64,000 nucleotides of DNA from positions 6,076,001 through 6,140,000 of the forward strand of contig NC_063154.1 in NCBI RefSeq assembly GCF_020921035.1, in the 5' to 3' direction. The translations under genes and the position numbers were made by a program. Positions 21,482-32,982 of the stretch are shown here, piece after piece. Below the pieces are notes generated by a model, which saw only the letters and a program-made list of their open reading frames with translations, searched no databases and was not told where the DNA came from. How positions within the stretch are numbered: the stretch's first letter is position 1; each line of letters opens with the position of its first letter. Source of the DNA: Rhodamnia argentea. Taxonomy: Eukaryota > Streptophyta > Magnoliopsida > Myrtales > Myrtaceae.

Positions 21482-23842
21482 ATGGCGAAGACGGGATTAT
21501 TCGACCTCGAGAGGCACTTCGCCTTCTACGGCGCGTACCACAGCAACCCGGTCAACGTGGCCATACACACGGTGTTCGTGTGGCCGATCCTCTTCACCGC
21601 CCTGCTCCTCCTCTGCTTCACGCCCCCTCTCTTCGGCCTCCCTCGCATCGAGCTTTCTCTGTTCGGGCACGACTTGGCCTTGGTCTTGAACGTCGGGTGC
21701 TTGCTGACTTTGGTCTACTCCACGTTCTACGTGTTCCTCGATCCGAGGGCCGGGTCTTTGGCCGCTCTGCTCTGCCTGATTTGTTGGGTCGCTGCCAGTT
21801 TCGTCGCGAGCAGGCTCGGGTTCTCTCTCGCTTGGAAGGTGATTTCTTGAAAGCCCCGACTTGTTTATCTGCTTGCTCGTTTTGGTGGGTTCAGTGGAAA
21901 TCCTGCTTTCTCTTTTATTCAATTTTGCTTATGAGTTGCCAATTGAGTTCCTCTTCAGCCGTGCCTTCATCCCAAAACGTTAGGAGTGTTAGAGCAGTTA
22001 GGCTACACGGAGGCACATGGCCCAAAAAAAGGGCTACACATAGGTAGTGTTGTTTCACCGAGTCGTATAGAGTTGTCATTTTGGTGTCTCTGGTGTTGTA
22101 TGCACCTTTCTTGCGCTTCGGTGTTCGGTATGCCAGCATTCGATGATTGGGGTGCGATATTGGTGAAGTTCTAAGTAGAATCTTCAGTTTTGGAGCTTTT
22201 GCTCTCTATCCTTTGAGCTCCGGCTGTGCATTATATTCGGAACTACAAAGGAGACTGGTGCAGTTGCTTCCCTATTCTCTGCTGGGTGTGATATCTATGA
22301 GGATTGGTGAACTTCAAAATCAGAAGTGACGATAGCTTGTGAACTCACCCTGCCAATATATATCTTGAACTGCGTCATTGTTTTATGTTCATTGAATTAG
22401 TGATCCCAGTACTTTTCGTGACTGCTAATTTGAGCATGTTGGCGCTCATTTTCACTTATATCATTTCTCCAGAGAGCAATATTTCTTTTTCATTTCCATC
22501 AGAGTTTCAAAGACAGTGCAATCTTAGATCAATTAACATTGTCCCTTATATGTGGGGTGCCCGCCGAGAGATTAGTTTACTGGCAAGTTCCATTTGCTGT
22601 GGAAACAGTTGAGGCTGGTCAAGAATAATAGGCCAATTTACTACGAAGGACCTATGCAGTGTCGATGCTGTTTCACTGTTTTATTGATAACATTATTAGC
22701 TACCTATGTGGGATTCAGGTAAAAAAAGGAAAACAAAGCACACACATACATACAAAGAGTACTTTATTCTGGCAAATGCAACTGTTGTTTATTTGGTTTT
22801 CCATTTTTTCCTCCTGCAAAGATTGCTAGTAATTTCTTCTCGCTACTCTTTTCTTTTCCTTTTTCTGCTGAATGGTTTGCTACTTTCAACATAATGAAGG
22901 CTTGATGACGCGTGATTGTCCTGTGATGGAAAAGGATGTGGCTTTCTTTCAGTGTTGCAGAAGTTTTAAGACTTGTGTCAGCAAATATCAACAATATACT
23001 AATTGTACGTGCGCATGAATTTCGGTGATAGTTCCTGAAAGTCAATTTCTTTGAGCCATCTCGTTCGTCAGGATAAGGTGGTCGCTGGCATTCATAGGAT
23101 CCCATGATCGTGGTGTTGGTTTTCATCTCAAACAGATTTAGTAGCATTTGCTAATTCCCGCAAAGACCAAAAAGGCGTCATTCATTAATTTTTGTTCTCT
23201 TGCTCCTTTCATGGCACTCCATTTATGCTGTTTTCTCCTGAGAGATTAAACTTCAGAGTGCTCTGGTGCTATCATTTGTCGCGATTCCAAATAAAGCCTT
23301 TTTCCCTGGGCACCAATCTGCCAGTTTTCTTCTTGCTGAATATCAAAATTGAATGAGGATTACTCACTTCCTCCATTTGACATCATCATCATCAGGTTGT
23401 TCTCGTGGCTCAGATAGTTTGTTGGACTGGGCAGTTCATTGGCCACGGGGTCTTTGAGGTAGGCTAATACTTCCCTTGAAAGAGCTCTAGGAATTGGCGA
23501 TCATATCTGCAGCTGATCGGCTGAATTAATTTGTACAGAAAAGAGCCCCAGCTCTTCTGGACAACCTCGCACAAGCCTTCTTGATGGCTCCCTTCTTTGT
23601 GTTGCTGGAGGTGAGTTCTTGAAAGCATTTAAATAGCGGCCCTCAGTGCATAAGCTCTTCCGTTCAAACATGTTCCTGACAGTCTCCCCGTGTGTTTCTT
23701 TCTGTTCTTTTTTACAACTTTTCAGGCCCTTCAGACATTCTTCGGGTACGAGCCATACCCTGGATTTCGTGCGACGGTGGAAGCAAAAATCGATGCTGAA
23801 GTTAGTGATTGGAAAGACAAGCAAGAGAAACTGATTCCTTAA
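21482..23842 (+). CDS. Mpo1-like (DUF962, YGL010w) membrane dioxygenase
   Basis: Member of the DUF962 family whose yeast member Mpo1 is an Fe(II)-dependent dioxygenase acting on 2-hydroxy fatty acids in sphingolipid-base breakdown at the ER. Exons 21482-21838, 23396-23458, 23539-23610 and 23726-23842 (609 nt, 202 residues); introns GT-AG in phase 0. The N-terminal block 'LFDLERHFAFYGAYHSNPVN' holds the first conserved His residues, and 'GQFIGHGVFEKRAPALLDN' holds the second His. Several hydrophobic spans lie between and after. I chose ATG 21482 because 'MAKTGLFDLE' is where family members normally start and it has a good context. The frame stays open upstream to ATGs at 21236 and 21149 (see findings). 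Intron 1 is about 1.56 kb. Confidence 0.9.
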
Positions 23843-25399
23843 GCCTGTTCAAAGGTTTCTGTGCGCTCACTGGGGGCCGTTAACGCCACCATCTTCTGTG
23901 AATATAAGCTTTGACTAGCTCAAGTCATGCGTCTGCGCATAGACCTTATACTTTAACATTCACGCAGCGATGCGAAGATAAATGCAGAAGCAATGAAAAG
24001 TCTTGTTTGTTTTATTCATGTCCATTCCTTCTTTTTCGCTTTAGTTCAAATCGAGTTGGCCTCTAAGACCCAAGCATGGAGGACTCGAGCCAAGTTTCAG
24101 CATGGAGGTAGTTGGCATTTTCCTTGTGATGGGGGTAAAAGGATGTGGTTGGCTAGTGAGAGGCTGAGCCACTTACACGGGCCCTCTCTGGTGTGATCTG
24201 CAATTTAATATGATCGAGTCGTGGTTGCAAATAGCGATGGTCGATTAGGACTTCCGCTGTAGGGTAGATCTGATGACCGATCTTTTGGCTCCTTTCGAGT
24301 TTGGATTGTTCTCTCTCTTCTCTTTAAGAGCCCACAAGGTCGATGAGAACGTATGATTCTAGATGCATACCCTTGCACCCGTGAGCGACAGCTTGCTTAG
24401 ATGAATCGAGTAGGGCTAATCCGGCGCTCCAACAGATCTTACATAACATCGAAGAGGGTTGAAGCGAAATCAGACTGAACAGTCGATCGTCGTCATTACT
24501 GCATACGCGCGAACTTGGGAAATACGGTGCTGAATAGCTGGTTAGGTGAACGTCCCGCGCGAAAGAAGACAAACCCGCAATTTGATGAAGTAATCCCAAT
24601 GTTTAAGCAAACGAAATGGAAGGGGAGTAACTTGTCAAGGGGGTCAAGATAAGAGCATGAGAGTCCCGACGAAGGATGACAAGTCCCCTTCACACTAGAA
24701 GAGGTTTCCCTCCGGCTCACGTTTAGGATCTCTCTCTCATTTCTCAAATGGGCATGTTCTTCAAACTTCAAAGGGTATCTCCTTTGTGCCGTCGCGTGCA
24801 AAATTCGATTCGACTCAAGATGTGACGAGCAATCATGAGACGATGAAGCACGTGTCCGGCGCAAGATTGCTGCCTAATTTCCTGCCAGCTGGCAAGTTCG
24901 ATAGGAAGAGAACCGATCCGAAACAGTACTTGGTAACGTCGGTTCCGAAAGACAGCTTGAGTTTCTTTTAAATGAATCGTAATTGGTCCGGTCTTATCTC
25001 GTAGATTAGGACATTATTGCCATCAGATTAAGAAAGATGAACAACCATCTTTTTGGCATCGACCAATTACATGTCTTGACAAAGAAAAAAAACCAACCGC
25101 ATGAGCTCGCGATGGTTCGTAATTTCCTACGAAAAGAGACTGTTTTTCATCATCATCTACGCCCCCGTGAAAGAGACTTGCAAGAAAGGAACGGAGATAA
25201 ATTTCCACAGATTCATTATATTTTATATATGTAAATCCTGGCAACCAAATCGCAGATTTTTCATTTTTTGAGTAGCTGGTGGCCTGCCAACCTCAAATTC
25301 TTTCACATGATCAAATTTCAAATCGCCTTTCTATTAAAAGCCATGAATTATTTTTTGGGTCTTTTTTTTTTCCTTTCAATTTTTGTCCCGCCCGGCCGA
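23843..25399. other. Intergenic between Mpo1-like and NAC genes, no gene seen
   Basis: Holds the 3' ends of both convergent genes. The short frames on both strands lack domain content. Confidence 0.55.
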
Positions 25400-26494
25400 T
25401 CACTGGAGGTCAAAGATGGGATTGATGACCAGGTTCTGGTTCTGAACGGCTTGGAACTTGCCCCAGTTGTCCGCCACATGATGGGGAAAATGTCCACCCT
25501 GTGGTTTGTGGTCGGCACAGTCGTTTCCAGGGCCGTTGTTGCTTATGGTATTGTGGAAGTCAAAGATGGCACTGTAGTGATCCTCGGACAAGATGTGCGA
25601 GAATGGGGCCAAGTAGTCCATTTCCAGCAGATGGGTCAGTGAGAATGTCCTCGGGAATTTCAGCATTGGCGGGTCGGTGGCATCGAGATTCGGGCACGCT
25701 TTGTCGATGGCTTGGACATTGGGATTGGATTCCTCGATCCTGGGCTCCATTGTCTTGCCGGTTTGCCTCTTCTTGTAGATCCTGCACAGCACCCAATCGT
25801 CCAGCTGAAACAGACGCGATCAAAGGCCGAGCATGGTCAGCTGGACTAGTCATTTTCACAATAAAAACCCGGGAATCAAAACTTTCCAGTCGTTCGCTGG
25901 GGACTTACTCTCATCGACCCGCTCCGCTTCTTCGCCTGCCCCTTCACGTCGGTCAGCCGGTACTCGTGCATGATCCAGTCGGTCTTGGTCCCCTTGGGCG
26001 GGCGGCCCTTGTAGAACACGAGGGCCTTCTTGACCCCGACGTACTTGGACCCGCTGTGGATCGCCTTGTCCGTGCCCGTGGCCTTCCAGTACCCGGACAG
26101 GGTGGCCCGGTTGGGGCGCACCCCGTTCGGGTACTTCCGGTCCCGCGGCGTGAAGAAGTACCACTCGTTCTCCCAGAATTCTGCTTTCTCTACAAATCCA
26201 AGAAAGTAAAACCACTCATTAATCACCACACCACACCACACCGCACGCGCGCAATCAAATCATTTTCTTTCATGGTTGTTTTGGGGGGTTTCTAATTCTA
26301 CAAGTTGGGGACCAACCAGGTAATTGCCAGGGATCAAACTTGTAGATATCAACTTCCGGGATGATGGCCACAGGGCAGGGCCTGGACATGGCCTGGTTCC
26401 TAAGGTAATGCATGATCAGTTCCTCATCAGTGGGGTGGAATCTGAACCCAGGAGGGAGGCCAGAGGAGCCAGAAGAAACAGACATGCCCTCCAT
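25400..26494 (-). CDS. NAP: NAC transcription factor, NAP/ANAC029 clade
   Basis: Plant transcription factor; the NAP/ANAC029 clade promotes leaf senescence and ABA-linked chlorophyll breakdown. Exons on the minus strand: 26494-26317, 26189-25909 and 25804-25400 (864 nt, 287 residues). The NAC domain shows subdomain A '[19 protein letters not shown]', B '[19 protein letters not shown]', C '[20 protein letters not shown]', D '[19 protein letters not shown]' and E '[16 protein letters not shown]'. The C-terminus keeps the clade motif '[15 protein letters not shown]'-like (here [20 protein letters not shown]). Residue 65 is Trp (codon at 26175-26173) where the family has Gly (FGENEWYFF becomes FWENEWYFF). 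This could be a real variant or a sequence error. Confidence 0.94.
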
Positions 26495-26608
26495 TTTATT
26501 TTATTTTTTGCAGTGGGGATACAGATGGACACAAGAGCTCAAAGACAAATTTTGAGAAGATAATGGCTGATTAATTATTTCTTTAGCTGAGGATTGGTGA
26601 TGATGATG

Positions 26609-26611
<3 letters not shown>

Positions 26612-26647
<36 letters not shown>
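26612..26647. repeat. (GA)n microsatellite in NAC 5' leader
   Basis: Eighteen GA units, read as (CT)n on the NAC sense strand, about 120-155 nt upstream of the ATG. Probably in the 5' UTR and likely polymorphic. Confidence 0.85.
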
Positions 26648-26650
<3 letters not shown>

Positions 26651-26735
26651 GAGGAGGGGGAGCAAGCTATGGAGAGAAAGGAAGGCTGTGAAGAGAAACT
26701 AGGTTTTTGAAATATTGGAATGGAGAGGCCCCTGC

Positions 26736-26743
26736 CTTTTATT
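26736..26743 (-). promoter_or_regulatory. TATA-like element of the NAC gene
   Basis: The minus strand reads AATAAAAGG about 245 nt upstream of the ATG, just upstream of the CT tract. It is a weak TATA match. Confidence 0.35.
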
Positions 26744-26749
26744 CGTGAT

Positions 26750-29059
26750 GGATTTTGTCATCTTGTGGAGGAAGGTTGCATGGATTTGATTGGTGGGTGC
26801 TTTGACTTGAATTCCTCTTGAAAAAATTTGGATGGATGCTTTCTTATCCACAAGCTCGCTGAAGTAAGACAATTTGTCCTCACCCTTAGGTCCTTTTTTT
26901 TTTTTTTTTTGCGTTCTGTACTATGCTCGTGCTGTAATGTAATAACAAACCATGTTATAGATGAACCCTCCACTTCAGGAAAAAAAAAAGAGATTAAAAA
27001 ACAATATCGTAGTCCCTAGTTCTACACGTCTTGTTATATTCGGACATAGAAAATTACAATCAAAGTCTTCCAAAAGCAGAAGGAAAAGGTGAGGAGACAC
27101 CCTCGCTAAGATCCAAACGCATTCGTATGTTTTGCTTGACCGGCGCCAGGACAGTTTGACTTGATGAAAGGACAAAACTTCGAGCTTATCCGCTAATCTC
27201 GAAATGTAAGGCAGATGTTAATTTTGTTTAGTTTTGGTAGAACATGCTTTCAACCCGTACAGCAGTTGGCGTAAATTATGGGATTCCATAAAATAAAAAA
27301 AAATCAGCTCAAATCACGCATGTGTCCAAATATTTGAGAGACAGAGAGAGAGATGAATGAAACATCGGTCCTGGGTTGTTCGTGCATGGATAGTCCGAAA
27401 CCCGATTCACACGGGTTTTCGAGGTTCGAACGTTTTCAAGCGTCGTGGTATGTGTGTGTGTGTGAAAAATCACGTAAACTTCCGGTGATTAGCGCGATGA
27501 TTTGTGGCCCTCCACGCCCCTGCTTAAATTCGCCACTAGTTGGTTTGCTAAGAACCGATGGCATTTTCCAGGAATCCCACAGTGAAATCGGGTTCTGCAT
27601 AATCCGCCAATAATTGGTGTTCGAAACTTAGACGAGCGACCGGCGCTTTTGACTGCTCTTATAATAAGCAGGTGCGATGATCTTTTTTTTTTTTTTTAAG
27701 TACGGGGCTGATGGGAAATCAAGTGCTTTAATTGGTTGGGGGATCATTGTTAAGGTGGAGGAGCTTCTTCTTGGCACAAAAGAGAGAGAGAGAGAGAGAG
27801 AGCGAGCTTTGATTGGGAGAAAGAAGCTTCTTGGAATTGGAGGTTTTCAGGTGACAATTGCGGTTATGATTCAATTCTTATCAGATTTGAGGGAGAGACT
27901 ACTGACCAATTACTCTAGAACATGAAAGGAGGCCCTGTTGTTTTGCGTGTACAAATCTTGTCCTGCTCGACTAAAGAATACTACTCTCAATCCCCACGAG
28001 AAAAGAAACCTTGGACCGATGTTTCATGTCCTAAAAAGGGCATTGTCCAGCCTTGCCATCTTCGGCCCCCCAAAATAGGAGTTCTCGATTCTTGGTTCGA
28101 TCCAATCCCATCCTGGAATTGGAAACTCGATCGAGATAATCGATTTGTGGGTGGTCCAATCATTCAACCGATCGCATTTTCTCGTGATTTGTCGTTAATT
28201 TTTTATTGTTAACAACATATTCATTAAGCCACCCCTCGTTAAATGCATCGCCTTGAAGTCATACTAATCATCTTAGGTTTAAATTCGGGGTCTCGAAGCC
28301 GCACGGAGGGTCGGAACGGATACTTATGTAGCTCGATTTTGGAAAAGGGATGGCCGGTCGAGAACGGATTACGTACACCGGAGTTGTACAGGACGAACCG
28401 GCCGGTCAGATTCGGGTTATCGGGACACACTTAGCCTTCCACTTATGCCATGAATTGACACCCCCAAAAGCGAGGATTAAGAAAATTCCTAATCTTTTTC
28501 GACACACGACAAAGGTCATTGGATAATCCCAATGGGCCATCCCATCGGGCAGCTGGAGCGGACGGCGGAGTCAAGCCATGTCCAAGAAGAGAGAGCGGCA
28601 AAACTGAAATGCTTTTCGGCGAAGGCAACGTCACTTTCGGTCCCCACTCTCCACCGCGCGACACGTGTCCACGGTCGTATTGACCGGTCCTGGATGAGCT
28701 ATGCGACGATCGTCCTCCTTTCAAAGCTTGTGGTCCCTCGCCCTGCCACCTCAGTGTACGGGATCCCACCTGGTGGAGATCCGGCCGTCCATCTATTGTT
28801 TTCCCATTTATTATTATTATTATTATTTTTGGGTCACGTGTTGGTTTAAGGTACTTTGGATCGACACCAAAGCTTTCAATTTGTAAATGGCGTCGCGGTT
28901 ATTGATGTTATAGCTACCTCGGATTTAAGTAGCCCGGTTAGATCTAAGCTAGCTAACCTCGTTTTACAAACGCGCCATCACGCTTGGATGAGGAAATTCC
29001 TCGGAGCCTTTTTTTTCCTTGTATAATGCGGATGGTAAGGTTAGGAATTGCGACATTTC
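26750..29059. other. Intergenic, no gene seen
   Basis: NAC upstream region. Contains a (GA)n tract at 27781-27802 and T runs at 26886-26910 and 27681-27695. Frames such as 28443-28769 minus have no recognisable domains. Confidence 0.5.
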
Positions 29060-29073
29060 ATAAAGCTCCTTTT

Positions 29074-29274
29074 GTGTTTTTTTTTTTTTTTTACGGTGAT
29101 CCAGGGGAACCCCGCACGGCCGGCACTTGAGGGGTAAACTCTGGGGGCAACACGTGCTAGCCACCACACACGTGCCACCGGTTAAGTCACCCCGCAACGC
29201 TCCCGGGATTTGAACACTCGACCTTTTGTGAGAGGAAGAGTGCACGAACCAACGGCGGCACCCAGGTAGGTGGT
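29074..29274 (-). mobile_element. tRNA-derived SINE with 14-bp target-site duplication
   Basis: On the minus strand the 5' part looks like a tRNA-type pol III promoter, with an A-box-like 'GTTGGTTCGTGCACT' followed by a B-box-like 'GTTCAAATCCCGGG'. It ends in a poly(A) tail (T run at about 29076-29092 on plus). It is flanked by an exact 14-bp direct repeat ATAAAGCTCCTTTT at 29060-29073 and 29275-29288. The duplicated sequence is the edge of the hAT-like element, so the SINE came later. Confidence 0.8.
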
Positions 29275-29416
29275 ATAAAGCTCCTTTTATTTCGTGAAAA
29301 TAACTTTCATAAAAATGTTGTTATGATTTTCTCGCAAAAAATAAACTAGTGAAGAAAAATATTTTTCACCTATGTAAAAAAAATTCCTTCAAAAGCGACG
29401 AAACTAAAAAATAATT

Positions 29417-30238
29417 GGGTTAATACCATGAAAAACCCTAAACCGGTACACCCGTGACAAATTTACCCCAAACTATTTTTTTGACCACGAAAAACCCCAA
29501 ACCGGTACATATGTGACAAATTTACCCCAAACTATTTTTTTACCACCAAAAACCCTAAACTGGTATATTTGTGACAAATTTACCATAAACTAATTATTTT
29601 GACCACGAAATACCCTAAACCGGTACACATGTGACAAATTCACCCCCCGTTAAATCGTCACTTTGTTTTGGCTTTTGGTCCACTACGGTATGGGAGGACA
29701 CAACCCTTGGTGCTCCACCCATCCGTGCGCTATGGATGGTGTCATCGTACAAGAAGAGACTACTGAAGGAAGGAGGTTCACGATTTGACATAAATAGGTA
29801 AGCCTTAGGGGCAACACCAGGCGAAGATCCCGACCATGGAGACCATGGGGATAACCCGGTAACAATGATACGGAAAGCAAGTCTTCGATCTTACAAAGAA
29901 AGGCGATGGCTCGAAGACCTCGTCTCTATTGCTTTTGCCTTCCACGAGACCAGCACTGTCGGATCCGAAGATCGCCTATCTCAAATTGATAAACCTGTAA
30001 CAAATAGAGGGTTAAAACCCCATATTGGTATACCCATCAACTATCACATGTCACTAAATCAACAATTTGATAGTTAAATTTAATGAAAATTAACGGAGGG
30101 TAAATTTGTCACATATGTACCAGTTTAGGGTAAATTTGTCACGGGTGTACCGGTTTGAGATTTTTTGTGGTCAAAAAAATAATTTGGGGTAAATTTGTCA
30201 CAAGTGTACCGGTTTGGGGTTTTCCATGGTATTAACCC
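29417..30238. mobile_element. Foldback MULE, 822 bp, with extra internal segment
   Basis: Terminal 'GGGTTAATACCATGAAAAAC' is matched from the other end by 'GGGTTAATACCATGGAAAAC'. A perfect 9-bp duplication AAAATAATT flanks it (29408-29416, 30239-30247). The left arm is four tandem units of about 59 bp around 'ACCCTAAACCGGTACAC' and 'GACAAATTTACCCCAAACTA'; the right arm carries inverted copies. Compared with the sister element at 59420-59941, it contains about 340 bp of extra, GC-richer, non-repeat DNA (about 29656-29998). This includes a plus-strand frame from ATG 29865 (MIRKASLRSYKERRW) of unknown origin. Confidence 0.82.
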
Positions 30239-30745
30239 AAAATAATTAAAAAGAAAGAAATTGTAAAAGGGAAGAGGAAGGTTAAATGAGGAACATGTTT
30301 ATTTTCGTATTTTATTTATTTTTCAAAGATCCAAAAACTTATTTTTTTAATTTTTTTTATTTATCTCATTTTCTTTGTTTATTCTTTTATTTTCGTTTTT
30401 TCTATTCCCTTCTTCTTTTGTCGGTTGCCGGCTATGGCCAAGGCCGGCGACTAGCCACGTGCGAGGCGTCGCCGGCAAGCTCGGGCCTCACCGACATGTG
30501 GTGAGGCTCGAGCTCCCCTGCTGCCGGTTGCCGACGTAAAACGTGAATAGGAAAAAAGGAAAAAATTTTACTAAAACGAGAGGGAAAATTAAATCAGATT
30601 TTTCATACCAAACAGTGGAAAAAAAAATTCCAGTTTGTTTTTAAGTTTCAGCCAAATACTGAAAATATCGTCATTTTCCTAATAAATGACTTCCCGAAAA
30701 ATATTTTTTAGAAACACCGCATTTTTCGCAAAACAAACAAAGCCT

Positions 30746-32934
30746 AAATGTGATATCTCCACGAGACATGCGGTGTCATTTATAATTAAGATAGGCTCTT
30801 AATTCATGGTCGTCTTGTGAGGTTACTGGTGATATTCCTTTTAAGAGCTTGGTCCATGCGAATTGCGCTGGATGGATTGTTCCCAGACAAACTAGACTCG
30901 TACCTGATTCGATGAAAGTGAGGAGTGATTGTCGTGATGAGAGGGTTAGGATGAGGTGCGGCTCTTGAACACCTGTAGGATGACGGATGGGGCATGAATG
31001 ATCCAACCAATGCATCGAATAACGAAGTACCACTTAGTATTATAGATTTGACGAGGACATCACTTTGGTTAAGCAGGGAACTTTGTGACAAGTTTCACAC
31101 TTTTCTTATCGACTTAATCGGTGCCGGATAAAATTTTTAATTTTTTTTTGAACTTTTTATTGTTTTTGCATTTTTTTTTTTACAACTTTGGGCCGGTGAG
31201 GTCGCCGCCACGAGGCAAGGGCCAATGCCCTCGTCGACCAACAAGCAAGGGTGTCGGCCCTCTTTTGCATATGGTAGTGGAGGCCCTCGCCCGTGGTCGA
31301 GAACCTCGCTAGCCCACAGTTGGAAAAACAAAGAAAGAAAAGAATTAGAATAAGGAATAGAAGAAGAAAGTAATAACATTTTTGGGAAAATCTAAAAAAA
31401 AATTAAAAATTATCCACGTCGGCACCCATCCCGCCACCTAGGATCATATGCGTCAATGTCAACGATTTTCGATCAAATTTGTCCAGATAGACTACATTGG
31501 AAAATAATCGTTAAAAGGTTCAACACTCAATTATCGCAATTAAAATATTTAGAATAGCCACAGATGCAATATGTTTAAGAATATTTTTGACACTTTTTCC
31601 ATGCGATAACTTCTAGAGGAATGATAGAACTATGAAGCGCACGGTGCTTGATTACCAATTTCCTCCATTTAGCATAATGTTACGAGTCGCGTCCTCTATT
31701 TTGCGGATGGAACTTACCCGTTTTACAAATCGTTAATCTTCGACCCATTCCATGCTAACAATTTCGTTTAATTAAGGCTTGGAACTAATCCATGTGAACG
31801 AGAGTGAACGGTTCTTTTGATTCCCCGAACATTACCTAAGGATTACGAGAAGTCGGTATCATCCGACTCCCACTAACGACTCCGATCGCCACGTGTCGAT
31901 CCCGAACTCGTTACGAGAACAACGCGAAGAGAATATGCTTTCGACCGACAAGTGAGGAGCCAAAGAGCCAGACGGTCTTTTGATTGGACCGTGCTTCACT
32001 AGCTCTCTGTTTTTGGCTAAAGCTTTTCGCCGTGTAGCGGCGTTGTCACTTTTGACCTCCCAACCCCTTTTTTCGAAACGTCCAGCCAGGATCGATCCAT
32101 CCATCCTTCGGAATCCACGGACCGTCAGAGGGGTGAAACAAGGCGGGCGTCAACTCATCCCCGATTGTTTACACTTTCATCTTGAATCGAGAGATAAGAA
32201 TTCGAAATCGAAGGCCGCGGATTTTCGGGGATTTAGTCTCGATGGGGACCCGAGATAGGAAACTTGCTGCGAGTATTCGGATCGGATTCTTTTCCCTCTT
32301 TTTATTTATGGTCCGATCGCGGCAATTTCTATTGGGCAGCTTGCGGTTAGGGTCGCAATCGTGTTCGATTTCCCTGATCTCCCTGAAAATCCCACAGGAA
32401 TTTTTTTTTTCAAGCTCTCCCACCCGAGTGACGTGCCGAGTTTATCCACAAAGCTGAAGTCAAAACTAAGTTGCACGCTCGGGTTTGGTGGGGAATTTTT
32501 TTTTTTTTTTTTTGCGGGGGTGTTTCCTTTTGCGCACGTCGTATTCTAACATCTCTTCGGCAGATTCGTGGGTAAAGTGTCCAAAAGGGCATTAGGTCGT
32601 GCCACGTCCGAGGCGACGGGCTTTCCGGGAATTGATTCCCCCCCGTTTGATGTTGGAATATTCGGTGACATGAGGAGGCATCGGACGACATCGACAAAAG
32701 AGGCGCCCTGGAAGGAGGGCAAAGCGATGGCGTTTTCTTTATGTTTTCGTGACGACTGACGGGGCATTGGGCGTCAAGATTGAGTTAGATTATGTGGGTC
32801 GTGTGCTGCCGACAGTTTTCTGTTGTTTTCGATAGGGGAGGGGGTGTTGTTTTCGTCTTTGTGTTTTAAAATGAGGTCGTTTTGGATCTCTCGTGCGTTT
32901 GTTTAATCGGAAGCGATTGAAAACGAGCGTACTC

Positions 32935-32982
<48 letters not shown>

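Larger units (their letters stand above)
29060..30745. mobile_element. hAT-like element split by a SINE and a MULE
   Basis: The outer element has ends 'TAAAGCTCCTTTTATTTCG' (left, 29275 onward) and 'TTAGGCTTTGTTTGTTTTGC' (right end read on the other strand), followed inward by 'GAAAAATATTTTTCACC' and 'CCGAAAAATATTTTTTAG' motifs. The same design recurs at 58761-59405 (GGCTCCGTTCATTTCGCGG). The left edge is duplicated by a SINE (29074-29274) and the body is broken by a MULE (29417-30238). The middle has a pyrimidine tract (30315-30420), a GC-rich core (30421-30535) and a purine tract. No transposase. Its own 8-bp duplication is not evident. Confidence 0.6.

Noticed and set aside
29154..29256. 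tRNA gene suggested by A-box and B-box-like words
   Set aside because: It has no complete cloverleaf, a poly(A) tail and a 14-bp target-site duplication, so it is a tRNA-derived SINE.
29435..29650. Regularly spaced repeats resembling a CRISPR-like array
   Set aside because: The units are contiguous degenerate tandem copies inside a foldback MULE with a 9-bp target-site duplication, with inverted copies in the other arm, in a plant nuclear context.
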